Shown: positions 57,437 through 64,000 of the stretch, in pieces | How positions within the stretch are numbered: the stretch's first letter is position 1 | Layout of the letters: every line of letters begins with the position of its first letter | Position numbers and translations under genes: made by a program | Notes under the pieces: model-generated | What the model was told of the DNA's origin: nothing | The model's database searches: none | Seen by the model: the letters and a program-made list of their open reading frames with translations, nothing else | DNA from: Apiosordaria backusii | Taxonomy: Eukaryota; Ascomycota; Sordariomycetes; Sordariales; Lasiosphaeriaceae | Reading direction: 5' to 3' | Length of the DNA stretch: 64,000 nucleotides | NCBI GenBank assembly: GCA_030549205.1 | Contig: JAUKTV010000006.1 | Coordinates: 762,501 to 826,500 of the forward strand

Positions 57437-58090
57437 TCAGCTCAATCCACCACCTGATACAGAGTACCTAATAGTCTTGGCCATTCCTCTTGTGACCGTT
57501 CTCCCCACCCATTCAAATGCTTCGGCCTCTTGCAAGAACAAGTTCTCTGCAGCCCTATCGGCTGCGCTTTTCCGCTCCTCAAGCTTTTTATCCTCTTCCT
57601 CCATCATTTGATCCAGAGCATCTGCTTTCTCTGGCCTGTTTTCCCATTCCTCACGCTCCCTGGCCGAGACGTACTGGGTGATTTCGTCAAAGGGAACCAG
57701 CAGTTTCATTCCAGCGTCGTTGTGATCACCGACACCGTAGTAGGTGACTAGCTGTTTTGTCTTGAACTCTGATGCTTGTCCAGGGTCGAGTTCGTGAGCG
57801 ACGGGGCGCTGAAGCCTGAATTCAGCCGTGATGTAGCAACGCCTTGATTGGAGTTTTGAAGTATCGGGGCCTGGGTGCTGAGTTTCGGGATTGACAGGCG
57901 GTAGTAATGAGATGGTAGCCACCTTGTGACCAGAACTATTTCTGTACGGCCCAAATAATCTCTTCGCCTTGACCTGAGGTAAAGAATCGGTTTGTTGCTT
58001 GTGACGGATGACAGACTGCGGTGCCGGGGACAAGGCCGGGTGTGTCCATTCGTGATCATTTTTGGGGGAGGCGAATTCTTCGGTAGCCAT
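57437..58090 (-). CDS. Hypothetical protein with C-terminal coiled coil
   Basis: This is a 217-residue single-exon frame starting with ATG in good context (CTAACCATGG on the minus strand). Codon use and composition look like real protein. Residues ~40-135 are mixed and may form a small domain (RLFGPYRNSSGHKVATI, CYITAEFRLQRPV, YYGVGDHNDAGMKLLVPF). Residues ~140-195 are strongly charged and helical (REREEWENRPEKADALDQMM, EEEDKKLEERKSAADRAAE) and probably coiled coil. No named domain, signal peptide or membrane segment was recognised. A DNA- or protein-binding role cannot be told from sequence alone. Confidence 0.6.
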   Translation of the reverse strand: MATEEFASPKNDHEWTHPALSPAPQSVIRHKQQTDSLPQVKAKRLFGPYRNSSGHKVATISLLPPVNPETQHPGPDTSKLQSRRCYITAEFRLQRPVAHELDPGQASEFKTKQLVTYYGVGDHNDAGMKLLVPFDEITQYVSAREREEWENRPEKADALDQMMEEEDKKLEERKSAADRAAENLFLQEAEAFEWVGRTVTRGMAKTIRYSVSGGGLS

Positions 58091-59039
58091 GGTTAGACTT
58101 GGGTGCGTGCATCCGGTCTGCTAGGTAGAGTTAGGAATGTGAGAGATTTTTACAAAGTCATTGTGCTGTTGTTTGCGGCATGTTTGTCAATGAAATTTGC
58201 TTTCTTTTAATGGTGAGATCGTGCTTTTTAGCAATTCCAAACAGCTTGCCTGTTGGGAATATTTCGCTTACCGAGTCAAGCTCGCAATCGAGAAGGATTC
58301 TGTCGAACGAATATCGTGTTCTGAACGATGCTGAGCGCTTCAAAACTGTGGTTGTTCCAAGAATTCCTTGCGCTAAATAGTTTCGCACAGTCTTGGGTGC
58401 TCCCTGTGCTACCGTTATATTCTGAAAAAGAGCAGATTCGGGTATTTACTGATCTGATGAAAGATTACACAGTGCTCCGATTGCGCATGCTCGGAAGGTA
58501 GGTATTTTTTCAAGACCCCAGGCATGTATAAATGTTTTTTCTCGTCGCTTCTTTGGCCCAGTTATTTGTGCAAATCCTTCGGTATTATTCCATCTAAGCA
58601 CTTTATGTTGCTAATTCCGGCCATGAAAAAGAGCATAAATTTTCTCTTTAGTACCTAACAATTGGGGCCTAGCGAATGGACTTTTTGTTCCTAGCACTTC
58701 ATTTCTTCAAACCTCACATGCACCCAAGAATGGATTGCTGCGGGCAACTATCCAAGATATCAAGAACAACATGTAACGGACGGCATGTTGGTGATGGGGT
58801 AAGGGGCCTGACCTGGCCGGCGATGCCAGTGGCTTCCTACCTTATTCAACAATCTCTTAACATTGTGGATGACAAGATAAGGTATATGTTCTTTTTTACC
58901 TGTCCTAAATCTTGCGCCTCGATCTACCTTATCCTACCTTCCGCCCATGATAGGTGGTAACCCCGGGTCTCTGCACTGAAGTGATATCCTGACTACCTTA
59001 CCTGACCTAAGATTAACCCGGCACGTCAAAGCGCGGCCC
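58091..59039. other. Intergenic spacer
   Basis: No gene recognised. The plus-strand frame at 58,676-58,960 has no recognisable features. Confidence 0.5.
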
Positions 59040-59744
59040 TTACTGGAAGTGAGCCGGAATCCCCTCCTCCTCCAAAGTCTTCTTCACGCTCTCTCTTGCC
59101 TCGAGCTTCCTGACAATCTCTGTATACTTCTTATACTTCTCCATCCCAAAATTCTCTTTGACTCCCCACCGGTAGATGATATACGAATAAATATCCGCCA
59201 ACGTCAACTCATCCCCGACAAACCACTCCCCACCGCTCTTCTGCAGGCGTTTCTCCAAATTCTCGTACGCGGCCTCAATATTCCTCCTTCCACCTTTCTC
59301 CACCCCTTCCTTCAATTTCTGGTCGCTGACATCCACGAACCTCTTCGGTGACCAGTAGGGCGTGAAAGCTGACCCATGGGCGGTCCCAGCAAACCAAATA
59401 ATCCATGAAAGAACCTTTGCCTTTTCAAGCTCAGTCTTCCCCGCCAGGTTCTTTTCGGGGACAAGAGATGCAAGGTAGGACAGGATTGCAGGTGCCTCTG
59501 TAATGGACTCTTTGCGGCCGTCGGGGAATGTGATCACGAAGCCGGGGACGTAGCTGCTATGGTGGATTTGATCGCGGTACTCCTTGGCACTGAGAGAGCC
59601 GTCGGCGGCTTCAAGCTCGCGGTTGGCATCGAAACGTACGACGACAGACTTGAAGGGGAGGGACAGCTCGTGAAGGGTAGTTCGGACGGCTTGGGAGCAA
59701 GCGCCGGGAAAGTAGTAGAGAGTCAAGTCGGGAAGGGAAGACAT
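59040..59744 (-). CDS. Glutathione S-transferase
   Basis: This is a 234-residue cytosolic GST in one exon, the usual length. The N-terminal thioredoxin fold starts LTLYYFPGACSQAVRTTLHEL, with Cys and Ser at the catalytic turn (a beta/bacterial-like GACS arrangement). VPGFVITFPDG supplies the cis-Pro strand, and SITEAPAILSYLA replaces the usual ES-A/R-I glutathione-binding turn. The helical C-terminal domain has the N-capping motif DELTLADIYSYII near 185-197. Upstream, 59,745-60,180 has no other gene. Likely role: conjugation or detoxification of electrophiles. There is no linkage to a biosynthetic cluster. Confidence 0.9.
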   Translation of the reverse strand: MSSLPDLTLYYFPGACSQAVRTTLHELSLPFKSVVVRFDANRELEAADGSLSAKEYRDQIHHSSYVPGFVITFPDGRKESITEAPAILSYLASLVPEKNLAGKTELEKAKVLSWIIWFAGTAHGSAFTPYWSPKRFVDVSDQKLKEGVEKGGRRNIEAAYENLEKRLQKSGGEWFVGDELTLADIYSYIIYRWGVKENFGMEKYKKYTEIVRKLEARESVKKTLEEEGIPAHFQ

Positions 59745-62700
59745 TTTTGGTCAAGATATGGCTGAATGTACCTGTTGGTGGTGTGTGGTTGGATGTCAGT
59801 GTCATTTGGGTAAGAGTAGTGACGGGAGAGTGGTGCTTTATACCCAGGTTCGTGAACCGAACGAGGCACACCAACCCCTGTGGAACACATCGCACAGTGC
59901 AGCCATTCGGAATCATCACCACCCTTCTCCGAAGAGAAAGAGTCCCGCGATCTTGCATGTTTACAGAAACGTTCCTCCGGCCACGTGACACGGCAGCATT
60001 CATGTCAACATATCCGTCTCCAAATCGTAGTATGATGGGGGTCGGAACAACTAATCTAACCGCTTTGGAGCAGAGCGAGTTACATCTGTCGGCTGCATGA
60101 CAAAGCACATTTCTAAGCACTCTTGACCAGAAACTCATCTCACACACTAAAGTCATGCAATGACACCGTGTTAAACCAGCCACAGAGTGGTATCCCTAAT
60201 CCCGCAGGATCTTAGGCCGTCAGCCACACCTTGTTGGCCACACTTTTAGATGAAGCGATCTGCATCTGGCTGTCGGGCGTCGGGTTTCGGCTAAGAGAGT
60301 AATGAAATATCACACAATTGGTCAATGACACATGGTTGGTATTTGTAATCATCTGAAATCAATATTATGGCAGGTTCAGGCGCATTGTGTGATTTTGACA
60401 GCCCAGGTTCTTAACGCTTCATTTTCTAAAGTTTGGTGAGATAGAAAAACGATTGATGCACATTTTTGGATGCTGAGAAGGAAGGAGGAGGGTATTGCCG
60501 CGCATGTTCATGTTTCTTAGACTGATGGTTGCTCTAGTTATAATTCAGGTACCTGGTTGGACGGAGCTGACTTCAGCAAACTCTCATTCAGCAGTTAAAG
60601 CCTCCAGATTATCATATTATGTGTTATGCGACCTGAATGTTCAGAGTTCTGATGTTTATAGGTGGGCGAAAATTCAGTGCGAACAGGACCGTAGTGACGG
60701 GTTAGGTCTGGAACGAAAGACAGGGTGAAAAGGTGTGACACCTGCACGAACCATCATTGACTACGAAGACTCCTGGTCATTCGTTTCTTTGATATACATG
60801 CAAGGTGGATAGCCGTGGGTTCAACTTTAGGCAAGTAGGTAAGCATCCTGTCACCTGATGGACCCACTACATGAGGTGGCCACTGGCAAGCAGATCATCT
60901 GAATGAATACCTAGCAAGCTTACCTGCCAAGGAGAATTACGCTTGTGATGTTTGAATCTACATTGAACAAAACATCGTTCGACGTTCCATTTCCAGCGGC
61001 GCATATGACTAGCTACGTAGCCTCTTTCCCTTCAGTCAGTCACTGGCAGGATCCATCGTTGAGTGTCATGGCTGGAACTGTGAACTTCGCACCATATTGC
61101 TGACGTGTGGCGTCCGCCCGTTGTTGCGCTTTGCAGTAAAAGGATTATCTGTCATACCACCCATCAGCTCTTATCATACAGTTTAAAGGCTTTTCCAATC
61201 TTTTATCCCAAAAGAGGTTACCTACTAGTGATTGCATCCCAGGTAACGACGGCTTAGGGATCTCCCTTTAGGGCCAGAAAGCTTTCGTCCAGGTCAGTCT
61301 ATCTTCCAAGCTCCCTATCATACCTTACCTGATATTCAGTGTGAATGGCATGTTGCAGTGCCTGGTAGATAGGCTGCTCACCATGACAAGGTCGCAGCGT
61401 AGGACTGTTGGGTGGGAGCACCGCAGTGGGGATCTCGACTTGTCGTCCCATTTTAAGCGCGAAGCAGCAAATGAGGTTCTCCAATTCTACACCAGCTTTC
61501 CAACACCAACCGTCGTCTACCTATCTTATCCAACCAAATTTCTGGCAGCCGGGATATCCGGGTGATGAGCAGCAAAGTTACCTTAGCTGATGCATCAATC
61601 TCACGCAACGATGAAGGTCTCACACAGATGAATCACTGCTATCGAAACGGTTTTGGAAAAACAATGAAAATTGGGGCTTCTGGGGGGGTCTGGAGCAGGA
61701 TCCAACTAACTTTAAAGTGCTCTGTTCCAGGTTGCCAAGAAGAGCCCCCATCTGTCCTGAATTCTTTTGCTCCGTTCCCGTCTGGTGCTTGAACTGCTAT
61801 GCATTTTGTGCCTTCCAGCAATGCCGTAAACCGACGGGGCCTGGTTTCCCGAAACGCCAGTCAGCATCTTAGGCTAGCTTAACGGGAGCCTCACAGACGG
61901 GGTACCAAAGGACGATTGTCCACCAATCGAGACCCAAGCCTCAAATACTCCATAGAAGCCATGGAAGCTTTGATCGATTCCCGCAGACCCGGATGGATCA
62001 GTGTTACCTTCCGCATTGGTTGGAAGAACCACGTGTTTCCCCTGATTAAGAACAAAGTCGGCATTTTGTCGTTCGTTGACACCGAAGATCCCTCTGCGGC
62101 ACAGTTTCTCTCGCACCCGGGACCCTAATCGGGAATTGCTAGGCTAATAACAGGTGCAGGAATGATAGGTCAGGGGGTGCCACGGCAGGCATTTGCAATG
62201 GGACGTGAAAGATTGGCCATATCGGCACCAGCGGGACTCGGGAACTCTTCTATCGCAACGGATTCTGCTATCTACGCTCAAGGTCAGATGCCAAGCTTTA
62301 TCAGGTTTTCCATTGACAAGGGAACGGCGATTATTGTTGAAGCCGTCGGAGGGCCGAGCAAGCTAACTAGAATGGAAAATGATGCTTTCCCACAGACTGC
62401 CTGCCTGGTATATGCAATATCTAAGTTCCTGGAGGATGGAGGATGAACATCGGGGGACGCCGACTTAGTCACGGAATGTTCGGGCTGGGCTGAGGATAGA
62501 CCCATATTCTCCAAATCTGCATGGTGCTTTTGGCTGATTGCATACATGTATTCTTTCCTTTCCTAGCCATTGCCTGTATGTTTTGGGTTGGGTACCTAAG
62601 GGGCTCTGGTTACAGCACCGCTGCACAAAACAGGTGCATACCTAACATCCATAGGTACTCAACGTCGCCCTGTATAAAGTGCTATCTGTGGGTCCATCTG

Positions 62701-63788
62701 CACTAGCTGTTGTAACTATGTCGTGGTGGTCTGACTGCATTCCGTTGAATCCGGGTTACCCGGATGTATGGAAATGTCTCACATTTTGCTCTTCCTGGTA
62801 AACCGATTTCAAGAACCGGACCCCCGGGGCTTTCATCACTTGAGTAGGTAGACTATGCAGCATCATGTATTTCCCCCACATCACCTTTCTTCGTGCATCA
62901 TGTCATTGTGTGATCTTGGGCTTCTGAAGGAACGACCCGCAACATAGGAACGGGAACGGATTTTCTGGACGCCATGCAAAAGGAGTTTGAATGTGTGTCC
63001 AGAAAACTGTGTTAGGGAGGTATGATGATACTACGACCAAGACGCTTCAGGTTATGTACGGTACCTGAGGGGTCCGAGTGTCCCATTGGGCCTGTCAGCT
63101 TTGCATTCGCACCAGAACTGAGACGCACAGTATAAAAACGGTGCGCTTCCTGCCGTGTCACCCTTCGATCCTCTCCACAGCTCGCTGATCCAGCAACCCG
63201 GAACCAGCCCATAAGAGATTAATTTGGCGCCTGTCTCGGGTCAGCTCCATGAACGTCCCTGAGCATATGCCAGGTACTAGCTTTGCGCCCTGTTGGAACA
63301 CAGCTCTAGCCCTTTTCTGTATAGCAGCATCATGAATTGAAGTTTGAGCACATCAGTCGCGCACCATTCACACGTAGGTAGCCAAGAAATCGGACCGAAG
63401 CGCGAAAAAAGGCAACAAAAGTACAATCGTTGATAAGGCTGTGCCGCAGTCATGTCTCAAGGCGTTCCCCATATCTGAGACGGGAACGGAGATCACAACA
63501 TTCTCCCGTAGCTCAGTCCAATCTGTGGCACCCGGAACCTCCGGCGGCTGGACCGGACCTGCCTTAGGCTTAGGCACGCAAGATACTAACAATGGCACAC
63601 AAATGATCGCCTCAGAAATGGCTTGTTTAAGAATATGATCTTGAGTCCTATATGTACGATCTCTTTGCTGCCATTAAATCCCCACAGTTGATCTCCAGCA
63701 CCTCATCCCACATCTCACATCTCACGGCCACCTCAACCTCCACTCACTTCATTTCTACCTCAGTGTGGTTACCGACGGTGCTGACATC
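59745..63788. other. Gene-poor region of about 4 kb
   Basis: No frame on either strand looks like protein; all are short and without motifs. A TATA-like box (GTATAAAAA near 63,130) lies ~655 bp before the last gene and is not clearly tied to it. The 3' end holds a C/A-rich leader (63,680-63,770), probably the 5' UTR of the FAD oxidase. Confidence 0.45.
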
Positions 63789-64000
63789 ATGGGCTTGGAA
63801 CAAGTCATCAAGGCTCTGAGGAGCAGCCTTCCCTCCTCCAACCTCTATTTTGAGGGAGAGAGAGAGTATGAGGCGCTCAACGGGTCATACCTCTCTGCCA
63901 TGGAAAGCGACATCAGGCCTGCTGCTATTTTTCGGCCAGAGAGCAGAAAACAGGTTGCCAAGTTCGTCAAGATCATGAAGCCATTTGCCCTCGGAGAGCA
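63789..64000 (+). CDS. FAD-linked oxidoreductase (PCMH/BBE type), N-terminal part, cut by window end
   Basis: ATG at 63,789 opens a frame that runs off the window after 70 codons. The translation MGLEQVIKALRSSLP...LNGSYLSAMESDIRPAAIFRPESRKQVAKFVKIM matches the start of the berberine-bridge-enzyme-like FAD-binding domain, where NGSYLS..ESDI.P..IFRPES..QVA is characteristic of fungal members. There is no signal peptide. The FAD-attachment His/Cys and the rest of the domain lie beyond the edge. Such enzymes often serve secondary metabolism. Confidence 0.8.
   Translation, partial: MGLEQVIKALRSSLPSSNLYFEGEREYEALNGSYLSAMESDIRPAAIFRPESRKQVAKFVKIMKPFALGE

Noticed and set aside
1..64000. CRISPR arrays, operons, bacterial promoters or phage genes
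   Set aside because: The spliced genes and fungal families make the sequence eukaryotic nuclear DNA; no spacer-repeat pattern is present.

Overview
The window reads as nuclear DNA of a filamentous ascomycete, most likely a Sordariomycete. The genes carry short introns of about 51 to 112 nt with GTAAGT-like donors and GCTAAC-like branch sites. The protein families are typically fungal: Whi5-like repressor, WSC, fungal transcription factor, DUF2235, DUF7580 and a pisatin-demethylase-like P450. A large TpA-saturated block of dead retrotransposons fits repeat-induced point mutation (RIP). This assignment is an inference; there is no species-diagnostic marker.

Region 1 (1-21,167) is a nest of three Ty1/Copia-type LTR retrotransposons. 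Element A (forward, LTR 834 bp, its 5' end lies outside the window) is split at 5,867/19,870 inside its RNase H domain by element B (reverse, LTR 679 bp). B is split at 9,401/17,006 by element C (reverse, same family as A, LTR 834 bp). Both insertions keep exact 5-bp target-site duplications (tatag, ctaaa). No frame is open. RT and RNase H are still recognisable, with the YVDD box decayed to YINN or YIND, and the primer-binding sites still match the anticodon arm of initiator tRNA-Met.

Region 2 (21,168-24,400) is a transition zone. It holds AT-rich filler, a decayed array of units of about 175 bp with an inverted terminal copy, a frameshifted fragment of an oligopeptidase B-like gene, a tRNA-Ser split in the anticodon arm by 156 bp, and a 16-bp tandem repeat.

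Region 3 (24,432-64,000) is ordinary gene space with generous spacers. In order: Gfd2/YDR514C-like nuclease-fold protein (+), multi-pass membrane protein (+), small secreted cysteine protein (+), cytochrome P450 (+), Whi5-like G1/S repressor (-), DUF2235 hydrolase (-), a scrapyard of F-box, ankyrin and short-chain-dehydrogenase fragments, 2OG-Fe(II) oxygenase with a C-terminal SUMO-interaction-like motif (-), a C2H2 zinc-finger pseudogene with ten in-frame stops all reachable by C-to-T changes (-), a DUF7580 protein (+), a fungal transcription-factor-like protein (-), a secreted triple-WSC protein (-), a small conserved-looking hypothetical (-), a glutathione S-transferase (-), and the start of a FAD-linked oxidase (+) cut by the window end.

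The genes do not form an obvious cluster or pathway. The P450, the GST and the FAD oxidase are many kilobases apart. The most notable theme is genome-defence damage: RIP-like decay fills the transposon nest and also seems to have hit a cellular zinc-finger gene more than 20 kb away.
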